From: Rubinisphaera italica
Lineage (GTDB): Bacteria; Planctomycetota; Planctomycetia; Planctomycetales; Planctomycetaceae
Direction: 5' to 3'
Length of the DNA stretch: 64,000 nt
Assembly: GCF_007859715.1 (NCBI RefSeq)
Contig: NZ_SJPG01000001.1
Span: 5,746,527 to 5,810,526, forward strand
The translations under genes and the position numbers were made by a program. The notes under the pieces were generated by a model that was given only the letters and a program-made list of their open reading frames with translations, did not search any database and was not told the DNA's origin. Positions 27,121 to 36,693 of the stretch are shown piece after piece. Within the stretch, counting starts at the first letter, position 1. Each line of letters opens with the position of its first letter.

Positions 27121-30100
27121 ATGGATGGATTGGAAAACGGGCAGGAACGGCTGCTGTTACCCGTGACAGAGGAGATGTCGAAGCGTGAAGAAGTCTTGAA
27201 ATCGCTCGGCTTTGATGACATTCCAATTGCTATTCTGCGTCTGTCACATATTTGTGAAAACGATGAGCAACGCAAAATCTTTCAACCCTGCTTCAGGAAT
27301 TTTCTGTATTCGCTTTCGGAGTCTGCCAATTCCGATCAGTCCCTGTTGAATTTTGAACGCTATTTGCAGCGATACGGCGATCGCACCGAATTGTTTGGAT
27401 TCCTGGCGGCCAACCCCCGTGCTGTCGAAATTCTAGTCCGACTGTTTGTCGGCAGTCAGTTTTTAACGGAAATTCTACTGAGGAACCCGGGCTACCTGGA
27501 AGATTTGACAAACCATAAGCGACTGGCCGAATTTAAAAGTCGCAGCGAGTTCTATCAGGAAGCGGTCAACTACGTTCAATCAGCAGAAAGTTATGATCAA
27601 AAACTATCGAAGCTTCGTCATTTTCAGCATTGGGAACTGTTGCGAATTGGCGCGTGCGACTCGTTTGGTTTGATGGATTTCAAAAGTGTGACGCTGCAAC
27701 TTTCCTTGTTGGCTGATGCGCTGGTTCAATTATGTCTGGATGTCGCATCCGAAAAAGATCAGATTCCGTCTGAGGACTTCGTTGTCCTGGCCTTTGGAAA
27801 ACTCGGGGGAGAAGAACTGAATTACAGTTCGGATATCGATCTGATTTTCATCGCACTCAAAGATGCCAGTCACTACTGGTCACTGGGGCAGTCACTGATT
27901 GAAGCAATCTCCAAGGCTACTGCTGACGGATTTCTTTATCGCGTCGACATGCGACTGCGCCCCTGGGGGCGCTCCGGAGCACTGGTTTGTTCTGAAGATG
28001 CCTATCTGAGCTATCTTGAGAAAAACGGGATGTTATGGGAAAAACAGGCGTTATTAAAAGCACGTCCCATCGCGGGAAATCTCGACGCCGGGCGGCAAAT
28101 TCTGAAACGCATCGAGCCGATCCTCTTCAATAATGATTCCGAAGAAATTCGCAATAACGTCCTGAGTATGAAATCCGGAATCGAAAAGGATTTGAACAAA
28201 CAGGGACGCCACTGGGGTGAAGTCAAAGGCGGGAAAGGGTCGATCCGCGATATCGAATTCACCGTGCAGTATCTGCAATTGATTGCAGGCCGTGAAAATC
28301 CGCAGGTCCGCAGCATCAATACGCTCGATGGTCTTGTCCGACTGGTCGAGCAGCAGATGATCAAAGTGGACGAGTTCCGTCATCTTTCGGATGGCTATCT
28401 CTTCTTACGCACAATTGAGCATGTTCTGCAGTTAACACATTACAAGCAGATTCATCACATTCCGCAACAGGATCGTGAACTGGCCTATCTGGCTCGGAAA
28501 CTCGATTTTCCCGATCCGGCAACATTTGTGTCATACTTCGAGCGACACGCGACAGCCATTCGTCGCATCTTCGATAAATATCTGAAACGTCCGTATGCAG
28601 AAGTCGAAATCGACGAACAGGAAGCTCGGCCTTTGCTCGAACTGGTTTCAGAAGCACAGCCAGATTATGTCTCGACGTTTACGGAAGATGAAATCAAACA
28701 ACATGCAAAAATCCTCGATGATCTCCCACGTAACGAATACATTCAGGTTTCAGCCACGCGTTTATCGGAATTTGAGTGGCATGTGATTGTGGCTGGGATC
28801 GATCTCGTCGGCCAATTCTCGGTCACTTGTGGAATGCTCTTCGCACATGGGTTTGACATTCAACGAGGGCATGTCTTCACAGGATTATTTCCAACTCGAT
28901 ATTCGACAGGATCTGATTCACGCACTAAACGCAAAGGTCGCAGTCGTTTTATTACTGCACTCGACGTCCGCACCTCCGTCGGAAATCCTCCCGATGACAT
29001 CTGGCTCAAGTACATGGTGGAGTGTCGTAAGATCAGCCATCTCCTGCATCGTGGAAAAATCCGAGACGTTCAGGGGATATTGGCGAAACGTGTCGGGCAG
29101 GCGTTATCCAATCAACCTCGACAGGACGATTTAATATTACCCGTGGAACTGGAGATTGATAACGAAGTCGACCCACACAGCACGGTGATTGATATCTCAG
29201 GTGACGATGTCCCTGGTTTTCTGTACGAACTGATGACCAGCGTCGCGTTGTGCGGGGTGCAGATTTCGCGAGTGATTGTCGACTCGACTGAAGAACGCGT
29301 ACAGGATCGACTATATGTCCGTGACCTGCAGGGAAACAAAATCACCGACGAAGCGAAACTGCAACAGTTGCGTGCGACAATTGTGTTGATCAAACACTTT
29401 GCTCACCTGGTCCCTTCAGCTCCGCATCCGGAGTCGGCACTCCTGCATTTTCAGGAAATGCTTGATCATCTTTTCAGCCAACCCGACTGGATGGACCAAC
29501 TCTCGTCGCTCGAACAGCCTTCGGTGTTGGACGCCCTGGTCAAGGTACTGGGAATCAGCGACTTTCTCTGGGAAGACTTTTTACGACTGCAGTATGCGAA
29601 TCTGTTTCCAGTGGTGACCGATATTGAAAGTTTAAAGATCACCAAAGACCAAAAGCAGTTGGAACGGGAATTGAAGCAAGCATTGGTGGGAAAGAAAACC
29701 TCAGCAGAACAGGTTGAAGTTCTCAATTCGTATAAAGATCGTGAACTTGTTCGCAGCGATATGCGACATATTCTCGAATACAATAATACGTTCGGGAAAT
29801 TTTCCGAAGAATTGACCGATATTGCTGAGGTCATTGTGCGTCAAGCGGTCAAACTGATTTATCAATCTCTTGAAAAGCAGTACGGACAGCCCTCTTTGAG
29901 TGATGGTTCAACTTGTCGATTCTGCGTCGCCGCATTGGGCAAAGGGGGCGGACGGGAACTTGGTTTTGCATCCGACATCGAACTGATGTTTCTCTTTGAA
30001 GAAAAAGGCAACACAACTGGAAAGAATTCCATTCGGAATACCGAATTCTTTACGAAGCTCGTTGAAGAATTCCGCTCAATCATTCGCGCCAAAAGCGATG

Positions 30101-30777
30101 GGATTTTTGAAATTGATTTGAGATTGCGTCCATATGGAAAAGCAGGCAGTCTGGCCGTTTCGCTGGAAGCGTTCACTCAATATTTTGGAAGCGAAGGAGC
30201 AGCCTGGCCCTATGAACGTCAGGCTCTTGTCAAGTTGCGGCCTATTGCTGGAGATCCAGCATTTTCGAAGGTCGTTGTGAATTTGCGCGATGAACTCGTT
30301 TATACAGGCGAGCCATTCGATGTCAGTGCGATGCGGGGGATTCGGGAAAAACAGGTTCGCCAGCTGGTGCATCCGGGAACGATCAATGCCAAACTGAGCC
30401 CAGGCTGTCTGGTCGATTGTGAGTATCTCGTCCAGGGATTGCAGATTACCTACGGCAAAAAACATCCTGAACTCAGAACAACCAACACACGCGAAGCGTT
30501 AAGAAAACTGGAAGCACTCGGTTTAATGTCTCATGAGCAGAGAATCATTCTGCGAGATTGTTACCGCTTTCTCCGTGGCTTGATCGATGCCCTGAGAATT
30601 GTCCGGGGGAATGCAAGTGAACTGACCATCCCTGATATGGAATCTGAAGAATTCGAATATCTCGCCCGTCGCATGAACTACGCCGGACGCAGCCACGAAT
30701 TAAAAGAAGAACTTCAGCAGGTGATGCAGACCATCATTGAAATGACAAATCTGCTGGAAACCCCTGCAGATCAATAA
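27121..30777 (+). CDS. glnE: Glutamine synthetase adenylyltransferase with GlnD-like ACT domains
   Basis: This enzyme adenylylates and de-adenylylates glutamine synthetase under nitrogen control. Two nucleotidyltransferase domains are clear: LAFGKLGGEELNYSSDIDL (about residues 220-245) and ALGKGGGRELGFASDIEL (about 935-957). Each is followed by its helical GlnE partner region. At 1218 residues it is about 250 longer than the usual 950-1000. The extra length, about 540-760, holds two ACT-like domains: EWHVIVAGIDLVGQFSVTCG and VIDISGDDVPGFLYELMTSV, with the sequence style of GlnD ACT repeats. Glutamine sensing within the enzyme itself is inferred. The ATG at 27121 is preferred to a TTG at 27079. 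Confidence 0.9.
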   Translation: MDGLENGQERLLLPVTEEMSKREEVLKSLGFDDIPIAILRLSHICENDEQRKIFQPCFRNFLYSLSESANSDQSLLNFERYLQRYGDRTELFGFLAANPRAVEILVRLFVGSQFLTEILLRNPGYLEDLTNHKRLAEFKSRSEFYQEAVNYVQSAESYDQKLSKLRHFQHWELLRIGACDSFGLMDFKSVTLQLSLLADALVQLCLDVASEKDQIPSEDFVVLAFGKLGGEELNYSSDIDLIFIALKDASHYWSLGQSLIEAISKATADGFLYRVDMRLRPWGRSGALVCSEDAYLSYLEKNGMLWEKQALLKARPIAGNLDAGRQILKRIEPILFNNDSEEIRNNVLSMKSGIEKDLNKQGRHWGEVKGGKGSIRDIEFTVQYLQLIAGRENPQVRSINTLDGLVRLVEQQMIKVDEFRHLSDGYLFLRTIEHVLQLTHYKQIHHIPQQDRELAYLARKLDFPDPATFVSYFERHATAIRRIFDKYLKRPYAEVEIDEQEARPLLELVSEAQPDYVSTFTEDEIKQHAKILDDLPRNEYIQVSATRLSEFEWHVIVAGIDLVGQFSVTCGMLFAHGFDIQRGHVFTGLFPTRYSTGSDSRTKRKGRSRFITALDVRTSVGNPPDDIWLKYMVECRKISHLLHRGKIRDVQGILAKRVGQALSNQPRQDDLILPVELEIDNEVDPHSTVIDISGDDVPGFLYELMTSVALCGVQISRVIVDSTEERVQDRLYVRDLQGNKITDEAKLQQLRATIVLIKHFAHLVPSAPHPESALLHFQEMLDHLFSQPDWMDQLSSLEQPSVLDALVKVLGISDFLWEDFLRLQYANLFPVVTDIESLKITKDQKQLERELKQALVGKKTSAEQVEVLNSYKDRELVRSDMRHILEYNNTFGKFSEELTDIAEVIVRQAVKLIYQSLEKQYGQPSLSDGSTCRFCVAALGKGGGRELGFASDIELMFLFEEKGNTTGKNSIRNTEFFTKLVEEFRSIIRAKSDGIFEIDLRLRPYGKAGSLAVSLEAFTQYFGSEGAAWPYERQALVKLRPIAGDPAFSKVVVNLRDELVYTGEPFDVSAMRGIREKQVRQLVHPGTINAKLSPGCLVDCEYLVQGLQITYGKKHPELRTTNTREALRKLEALGLMSHEQRIILRDCYRFLRGLIDALRIVRGNASELTIPDMESEEFEYLARRMNYAGRSHELKEELQQVMQTIIEMTNLLETPADQ

Positions 30778-30816
30778 CGCAATATCATATTATGATTTGC
30801 CCCGCATTGCAGGATT

Positions 30817-31449
30817 TCAAGTTTCTTGCCAGCCTTGTTCGCCTATCAATTTCACGAAACGACATCCACAGAGAGTCGAGCAAGTCCAATCCACTTCACC
30901 ACGAATTGCCAGAGTCAGTTCCTGAATATCACTTCCACCCACAGGGATAACGAGTCTTCCTCCAGAAGAGAGCTGCTGGAAGTATGCAGCAGGAATCGAA
31001 GGTGTTGCAGCGGTCACGATGATGGCATCATAGGGGGCATGTTCAGGCCAGCCGAGGGTGCCATCACCAAATGCGGTTTCAATATTACTCAACTGCAGTT
31101 GACGAAATCGTTTCTGAGCGATCTGGCCAAGCTCCTCCCAGCGTTCGACGGTATAAACCGTGCGACACAATTGGGAAAGAATCGCAGTCTGATATCCACT
31201 CCCGGTCCCGATTTCAAGCACACGATCTGTTGGTTGTAATTGCAGGGCTTGTGTCATCAATGCGACGATATAAGGCTGGCTGATGGTCTGATCGCAATCG
31301 ATCGGTAAAGCACGATTTTCATAGGCATGAGATTTTAGATTCTCCGGCAGAAACAATTCCCGAGGAACATTCTGTATCGCCAGTAAGACACGTTCGTCAT
31401 GAATACCTTGCCTTCCCAATATCTCGATGAGTTGCTGTATTTGATCCAT
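30817..31449 (-). CDS. pcm: Protein-L-isoaspartate O-methyltransferase
   Basis: This 210-residue enzyme methylates abnormal L-isoaspartyl residues so that damaged proteins can be repaired. The SAM site VLEIGTGSGYQTAIL (about 77-91) and the family segments ALPIDCDQTISQPYIVALM and YDAIIVTAATPSIP are present. It begins with the ATG at 31449. It is convergent with glnE, 40 bp apart, and lies just downstream of the DUF885 peptidase on the same strand (39 bp spacing), so co-transcription with that gene is likely. Confidence 0.95.
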   Translation of the reverse strand: MDQIQQLIEILGRQGIHDERVLLAIQNVPRELFLPENLKSHAYENRALPIDCDQTISQPYIVALMTQALQLQPTDRVLEIGTGSGYQTAILSQLCRTVYTVERWEELGQIAQKRFRQLQLSNIETAFGDGTLGWPEHAPYDAIIVTAATPSIPAAYFQQLSSGGRLVIPVGGSDIQELTLAIRGEVDWTCSTLCGCRFVKLIGEQGWQET

Positions 31450-31488
31450 GTTATCTACCAGAGTGTTTCACCAAGACTTGCAAGCGAA

Positions 31489-33255
31489 CTACTTATTTTT
31501 GCTCGCAATATAATTTTCAATCTGACCTTCGAGTACATCCAGAGTGACGGCTCCATGGCTCAGAACCGCTTCGTGGAAATCGCGAATATCGAAATTGTCT
31601 CCCAGTTGTGTTTCTGCTCGTTTGCGGAGTTCCTGGATTTTCAGTTCTCCGATTTTATAAGCGAGGGCCTGACCGGGCCAGGCGATGTAGCGGTCGACTT
31701 CGTTTTCGATATCGAGTCGGGATTTGGCGGTGTTCTCGACGAAGAGTTGAATCGCATCGTCTCGGGTCCAGTCGAGAGAATGCATACCGGTATCGACGAC
31801 AAGACGAATGGCTCGCCACATTTCGTATGTCAACTGACCAAAGCGAGAGTAGGGATCCTGATAAAGCCCTAAATCACTCCCCAGACTTTCACTGTAAAGT
31901 CCCCAACCTTCGATGAAAGCGGTATAACCACCGAGCCGACGGAACGCGGGAATGTCATCCAGTTCCATAGCCAGAGCGATTTGTAGATGATGCCCCGGCA
32001 CCGCTTCATGGAGTGAAAGTGCTTCGATGGTGTAAATAGGCCTCTGATCGGGCTTATACGTATTGAAATAGTAATTGCCGGCTCGCGTGCCATCGGCAGC
32101 TGGCCCCATATAATAGGCGGCTGTGGTATCGGGAGCGATCGATTCTGGAATTGGACGGACGCCGTAGGGCATGCGGGGAAGCGTCTTAAACAACTTGACC
32201 AATTGCGGATCAATCCGTTTACAAACCGCTTCGACAGCCTGAAACAGTTCGTTGGGATCTTCATAGTAAAATTTGGGATCGGTCCGGAGGTATTCCAGGA
32301 ACTCTCCGAACGAACCTTCAAACTCAACTTCTTTCATGATCGCTTCCATCTCCTGTCGAATTCGACGGACTTCAGATAATCCAATGTCGTGGATTTCCTG
32401 AGGTGTCAAATCCGTCGTTGTATAAAGACGAGCTCGATACGCGTAAAATTCCTGCCCGTTTGGGATTTGCTTGAACCCGACTTCATCGAAGCAGGCCGGG
32501 TAATAAGTTTCGAGAAAGAACTTTTCAAATTCCTCGAAGGTGGGAACGATGACCGTTTGGATTGCCTTGCGTGCGCGTGCCTGAAGTTGCTCGCGATCTT
32601 CCTGAGTGAAGTCTTTGGGAAATGTCTGAAACGCTTTCCAGAAGAGACTTTTTTCAGGCTCATCGACAATCTGTCGACGGATTTGAGCCGGTAGCCGATT
32701 CATAATGACTTTCGAATGCACAATGCCTCGATCGACACCTGCCTGCATGAGCGCGGTCGTCTGGTCGGCATACACATCAAACGACTCCATGCGGGCCAGC
32801 CAGTTTTCATAATCCTTGACGGTTTCAAACGGAAGTTGCTCGACCTGCTCGTTTTCTGTCTGCAAACCACCCCGCTGATTCAACGGCACAAAATGCCAGC
32901 CGAATGGGAAACCTTCGATTTCCATGCTCAGTTGACGTTCAAATAGCTTATAGCTGATGACGTCTTCCCCTTCGAGTTGAGAAGGGTCGATCGCTTTAAG
33001 TTGTTTCAGGTAGGCTTTTAACTGCTCGTTGTTTTTTTCGAGAGCTTCGAGACTCAAATCGGGCCAGCGGTCGTTGTAACGCTTGTCTCCCAGATAAGTC
33101 GCTTCGAGCGGATTGGTTTTCAGATTCCATTCCCAGTGATCATCGAGCAACAGATGAAAGTCCTCAGTGGCATCAGCCTGGGCGATTTGAGGCAGGAGAC
33201 ATAAACTCAACAGGAGACCGATAAAGAGTTTCAAACCAGCGATTTTTGTAACCAT
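31489..33255 (-). CDS. DUF885-family peptidase-like secreted protein
   Basis: The protein is 588 residues from the ATG at 33255, which opens a signal peptide (VTKIAGLKLFIGLLLSLCLL, then LPQIAQA). It belongs to the DUF885 family of predicted metallopeptidases. The zinc-binding HEAVPGHH is near residue 415, embedded in EALSLHEAVPGHHLQIALAM, and a later glutamate is in GWGLYSE. Members are thought to be extracytoplasmic peptidases. The frame continues upstream to 33276, but the next ATG in is the better fit to a signal peptide. pcm follows on the same strand. Confidence 0.85.
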   Translation of the reverse strand: MVTKIAGLKLFIGLLLSLCLLPQIAQADATEDFHLLLDDHWEWNLKTNPLEATYLGDKRYNDRWPDLSLEALEKNNEQLKAYLKQLKAIDPSQLEGEDVISYKLFERQLSMEIEGFPFGWHFVPLNQRGGLQTENEQVEQLPFETVKDYENWLARMESFDVYADQTTALMQAGVDRGIVHSKVIMNRLPAQIRRQIVDEPEKSLFWKAFQTFPKDFTQEDREQLQARARKAIQTVIVPTFEEFEKFFLETYYPACFDEVGFKQIPNGQEFYAYRARLYTTTDLTPQEIHDIGLSEVRRIRQEMEAIMKEVEFEGSFGEFLEYLRTDPKFYYEDPNELFQAVEAVCKRIDPQLVKLFKTLPRMPYGVRPIPESIAPDTTAAYYMGPAADGTRAGNYYFNTYKPDQRPIYTIEALSLHEAVPGHHLQIALAMELDDIPAFRRLGGYTAFIEGWGLYSESLGSDLGLYQDPYSRFGQLTYEMWRAIRLVVDTGMHSLDWTRDDAIQLFVENTAKSRLDIENEVDRYIAWPGQALAYKIGELKIQELRKRAETQLGDNFDIRDFHEAVLSHGAVTLDVLEGQIENYIASKNK

Positions 33256-33676
33256 CTTCAATTCCAGACAAATCATCTTGGGAGGAGGTGTTTAATTCAC
33301 TCAATTTGCAGAATTGATCGGGAATCGCATCTGCATTCAGGAACTATCGTAGTGTAGGGGGCGTCAATATCTCTAGTGCGACGAGTTGTTTGACAAATAT
33401 CATCGAGACAATGAAAATTTCTGCACAGAGACTCTTAAGGAGAATAAAAATGTCACTACAGTCAAGTTTTTGTATCAGTCCGTTCCGCTATCCTAGAGCA
33501 ATTGCAGTCGTACTATACCTGCTACCGGCTTTTTATTGTTCATTCACATTTGCTATCGGTGAAGGCCGGGAAGGAAATGAGCCGCTTGCCGAAGCAAACT
33601 ACGACTCATGGCCAGGATTAATTGAAACAATTAACGATGAATCTCGAGTACATTACTGGTGGGTGAACGGCAATGA

Positions 33677-33679
33677 AAC
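33677..33679 (+). repeat. IS3 target-site duplication, left copy
   Basis: AAC immediately precedes the left terminal inverted repeat. The same AAC follows the right one at 34960-34962. The 3-bp length is normal for IS3-family elements. Confidence 0.8.
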
Positions 33680-33742
33680 TGGACTTCCCCAAGAATAGTG
33701 GGCGCCCAAAAGAGAGTGTAAGCTCTCCGAGAGGAGTCGACT

Positions 33743-34057
33743 ATGTCGGGATCATCACAGGCTGGAAAACGGACGCGGCGGCGTTATTCTGAAGAGTTTA
33801 AGCGGGATGCCGTGGGACTGGTGACCGAGCAGCATTATCCGCTGGCCGAGGCGGCTCGACGCCTGGATATTCATGTCAGTGTTTTACGCAACTGGAAAGA
33901 GAAGTTCATGAGCGGCAAAGAATCGAAGTCCAACGAGAAGTTGTTTGAATCCGAACGTGAAGAGTTGCGACAGCTGCGCGAGGAGAATCGTAAGCTGAGA
34001 ATGGATCGAGAGATTTTAAAAAAAGCAGCAGCCTTTTTCGCGAAGGAAAATCAGTGA
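33743..34057 (+). CDS. IS3-family transposase OrfA
   Basis: This 104-residue protein is the DNA-binding subunit. It carries the helix-turn-helix RRYSEEFKRDAVGLVTEQ, then YPLAEAARRLDIHVSVLRNW, and a leucine-zipper-like coiled coil (ELRQLREENRKLRMDREIL). GAGGAG precedes its ATG. Near the end, at 34018-34024, a run of seven A residues (TTA AAA AAA GCA) is a good site for -1 ribosomal slippage into OrfB. It overlaps OrfB by GTGA. Confidence 0.95.
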   Translation: MSGSSQAGKRTRRRYSEEFKRDAVGLVTEQHYPLAEAARRLDIHVSVLRNWKEKFMSGKESKSNEKLFESEREELRQLREENRKLRMDREILKKAAAFFAKENQ

Positions 34058-34923
34058 GATTTACCTTTATTGATGACCATGAAGAAGACTTTGAAGTAGC
34101 TCGGATGTGTGAAATCTTCGAGGTTTCCCGGAGTGGATATTACACCTGGAAGAATCGTCCGATGAGTATACGCCAGGAGAATCAACAGGAGTTGACACAG
34201 GCCATGAAGGAGATTCATCAGGAGACACGAGAAGTGTATGGCTCTCCTCGGATGCATAGAGAATTGCTGGAACGCGGCTATGAGGTCTCAGAGAATACGG
34301 TGGCCAAATTGATGAATCAGGCTGGAATTCAGGCAAAAACCAGGAAGAAGTTCAAAAACACCACGGACTCGAATCATTCCCGGCCCGTGGCTGAGAACCA
34401 TCTGGATCGTCAGTTTGATGCCGTGACAAAAAGCAATGAAGTTTGGCTGAGTGACATCACCTGCATCTGGACTGAGGAGGGCTGGTTGTACCTGGCAGCA
34501 GTGCTGGATATGTATACGCGCAAAGTTGTAGGCTGGTCGATGGCCGAACGCATGACCTCAGACCTGGTGGTCAATGCCTTGAGGATGGCAGTGGATCAGG
34601 AGGCCGTGTCGAATGCAGACCTCAAAGAATTAACGCTTCACTCAGACCGCGGGAGTCAGTACGCTAGCGAGGATTATCAACAGGTGTTGACCTCGATGGG
34701 AATCACCTGTTCGATGAGCCGGAAAGGGAACTGTTGGGACAACGCTCCCATGGAGTCATTTTTTGCGACGTTGAAGAAAGAGCTCGTTCATCATGAGCGA
34801 TACAAGAAGCGTTCAGAGGCTCGATCGAGCCTGTTTGAATACATCGAAGTGTTTTATAATCGAGTACGGAAACATTCTGCACTGGGCTATCTGAGCCCTG
34901 CGCAGTTTGTACAAGTGACTTAA
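34054..34923 (+). CDS. IS3-family transposase OrfB (catalytic)
   Basis: The 289-residue frame has a GTG start but is normally made as an OrfAB fusion through -1 slippage at 34018-34024. The rve-type DDE core is complete: WLSDITCIWTEEGWLYLAAV (first Asp), TLHSDRGSQYAS (second Asp) and DNAPMESFFATLKKEL (Glu). The N-terminal HTH_21-type region includes CEIFEVSRSGYYTW. The element appears competent. Confidence 0.95.
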   Translation: MRFTFIDDHEEDFEVARMCEIFEVSRSGYYTWKNRPMSIRQENQQELTQAMKEIHQETREVYGSPRMHRELLERGYEVSENTVAKLMNQAGIQAKTRKKFKNTTDSNHSRPVAENHLDRQFDAVTKSNEVWLSDITCIWTEEGWLYLAAVLDMYTRKVVGWSMAERMTSDLVVNALRMAVDQEAVSNADLKELTLHSDRGSQYASEDYQQVLTSMGITCSMSRKGNCWDNAPMESFFATLKKELVHHERYKKRSEARSSLFEYIEVFYNRVRKHSALGYLSPAQFVQVT

Positions 34924-34959
34924 CCATTACCCCGCGCCCACTATTCTTGGGGAAGTCCA

Positions 34960-34962
34960 AAC
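34960..34962 (+). repeat. IS3 target-site duplication, right copy
   Basis: AAC directly after the right inverted repeat, matching 33677-33679. Confidence 0.8.
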
Positions 34963-35571
34963 CTTATCATATTCCGGGACAACACAGGACTTAAATCGCA
35001 TACTCAAGAAATTTGCGCAAACAGATGTCCCTGAACTTCAAGTCATCCTGCTACCCGGTCCTGCTCGTAAAGTCGAATTTTTGAAGACAAATGCAATCGT
35101 CGACTGGGATGTGCATATCGTAGGTGGCATCGCGGAAGCAATGATTAAACATCAACATATCGAGCCCGCCTGGGATCTTGCTCCGACGCTGACGATTTAT
35201 CTTTCTGAAAGAATCGAACTCTCAGAGATCGAAATTCCGGAGAACCTGAAACTGCTGCAGTTGAATGATCGCCGCGAGAAATATCGTCAGGCCAGCCGTA
35301 CTGAAGATGCGGTTCTTAAGAAAGCGGTTTTATATAAGTGGGCGGAACTCGAACGATCAATACATCGAGACCCAGAGGCTGCTGCCGAGTTTGTTGAACA
35401 GTTACATGAGATTGATCTGTTTATTCATAAGCATAGGGAGATTCGATCGGAATAGAGAATAAAAGAATAAATTTTTGAACGACATGGGGATTTGATACGT
35501 TGCTCTCTTTGCAGATGGTGTACATTACAGTCGACTGAATACTGGCATCATGGAATTTTAAAGGAGCAACA

Positions 35572-36432
35572 ATGTTTCAACGAATCTCGAACGGCTGGAG
35601 TCTGGCGAAGCAAAGCTGGCGGGTGTTGATGCTCGATAAAGAGCTGCTGGTCTTCCCCATCGTCAGTGGGTTTTGCTGTCTGCTTGTGCTCGCAAGTTTT
35701 ATCGTACCGCTGTTTGCTACGGGATATGTCGATGTCGTGTTGAACGATGGTCAGATCTCTCCAGAGGAATCTCAGAATCCGATTGCCTATATCATTCTGT
35801 TCGCATTCTACTTTGTAAATTACTTTGTGATTGTATTTTTCAATTCGGCTCTAGTTGCTTGTGCGATCATACGTTTCAAGGGAGGCGACCCGACTGTCGC
35901 CGATGGCTTTCGCGCTTCGATGAATCGATTGCCACAAATCGCAGGCTGGGCATTATTAAGTGCAACGGTCGGTGTGATCCTCAAGGTGATTGAATCACGC
36001 TCAGAAAAAGTCGGGCAAATTGTTGCGGGCTTGCTTGGAGCGGCCTGGTCTGTCACGACATACTTTGTGGTTCCTATTCTGGTTGTGGAAAAAGCGGGGC
36101 CGATTGATGCCTTCAAACGTTCGGTTTCTGTATTGAAAAAAACCTGGGGAGAATCGCTCTCTGCAAATTTCGGAATTGGATTTATTTCCTTTCTGGCAAC
36201 CATCGCCTGCTTCGTTCCGATTGGTTTTGGAATTTTCCTGGCATTCAATGAGCAATTCGTACTGGCTGGAGCCCTGGTCGCCTGTGGTATTTTCAGTTTG
36301 ATCCTGGTCTCACTGATCACCGCTACGTTGAACAGTATTATTATCGCAGCCTTATATCTGTTTGCGTCAGAGGGTGAAGTACCAACAGCATTCGATAATC
36401 AACTGCTCAAACAGGCATTTGTCAATCATTGA
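35572..36432 (+). CDS. DUF6159-type integral membrane protein
   Basis: The 286-residue protein begins FQRISNGWSLAKQSWRVLML, typical of the DUF6159 family. It has six predicted membrane helices (FPIVSGFCCLLVLASFIVPL is the first) with a central conserved SVTTYFVVPILVVEKAGPID. The function of the family is unknown. AAAGGAG precedes the ATG. It stands alone between the split gene and an R1 repeat, which may terminate it. Confidence 0.8.
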   Translation: MFQRISNGWSLAKQSWRVLMLDKELLVFPIVSGFCCLLVLASFIVPLFATGYVDVVLNDGQISPEESQNPIAYIILFAFYFVNYFVIVFFNSALVACAIIRFKGGDPTVADGFRASMNRLPQIAGWALLSATVGVILKVIESRSEKVGQIVAGLLGAAWSVTTYFVVPILVVEKAGPIDAFKRSVSVLKKTWGESLSANFGIGFISFLATIACFVPIGFGIFLAFNEQFVLAGALVACGIFSLILVSLITATLNSIIIAALYLFASEGEVPTAFDNQLLKQAFVNH

Positions 36433-36523
36433 TGCGACACCAAGTTCAACTTGAAAACTGGAGAATTCTCAAACCGCAAATAGACCGGTCCACACCAGCT
36501 TAACTACGAAAAGCAATTAAACA

Positions 36524-36610
36524 CGGGTGGCGGGGGCACTCTCGAAGAGAAGCCCCCGAATCGTTGAGCTTCCAGGGGCTTCCGCTAAAGCGGAGCGCCC
36601 CCGCCACCCG
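36524..36610 (-). repeat. R1 palindromic repeat, copy b (87 bp)
   Basis: This is the reverse-oriented twin of 8818-8904, equal in length. Its reverse complement shares GGTGGCGGGGGCGCTCCG, CGGAAGCCCC and GATTCGGGGGCTTCTCTTCG with copy a. The variable part is the inner loop. It lies between the DUF6159 gene and a coiled-coil gene. Confidence 0.9.
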
Positions 36611-36693
36611 AGAGATTCTTGTTCAATAGACTATTGGAAGCCCGGATTTTATTTGTTGCAGGATTTAACTATTCAAAAGTGAGGAACAGAAAG

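Larger units (their letters stand above)
33680..34959 (+). mobile_element. Intact IS3-family insertion sequence
   Basis: The element is 1280 bp. The terminal 26-bp inverted repeats, at 33680-33705 and 34934-34959, are perfect: the left begins TGGACTTCCCCAAGAATAGT and the right is its reverse complement. Ends are TG...CA. Both transposase frames are intact and the 3-bp target duplication is unchanged, so insertion is recent. Confidence 0.95.
33450..35455 (+). pseudogene. Secreted hypothetical protein gene split by an IS3-family element
   Basis: Two separated coding parts belong to one gene. The 5' part (33450 to about 33679) has a strong AAGGAG ribosome-binding site and a signal peptide, ending RVHYWWVNGNE. 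The 3' part resumes at 34963. Removing the insertion and one AAC target copy joins them in the same frame with no stop, giving about 240 residues that continue as TLSYSGTTQDLNRIL, LLPGPARKVEFL and DWDVHIVGG to the stop at 35455. As it stands the product is truncated at a stop inside the element. The function is unknown; the family looks planctomycete-specific. Confidence 0.85.

Noticed and set aside
33390..33395. TTGACA upstream of the split gene as a promoter
   Set aside because: The -35 is perfect, but no adequate -10 lies at the correct distance.
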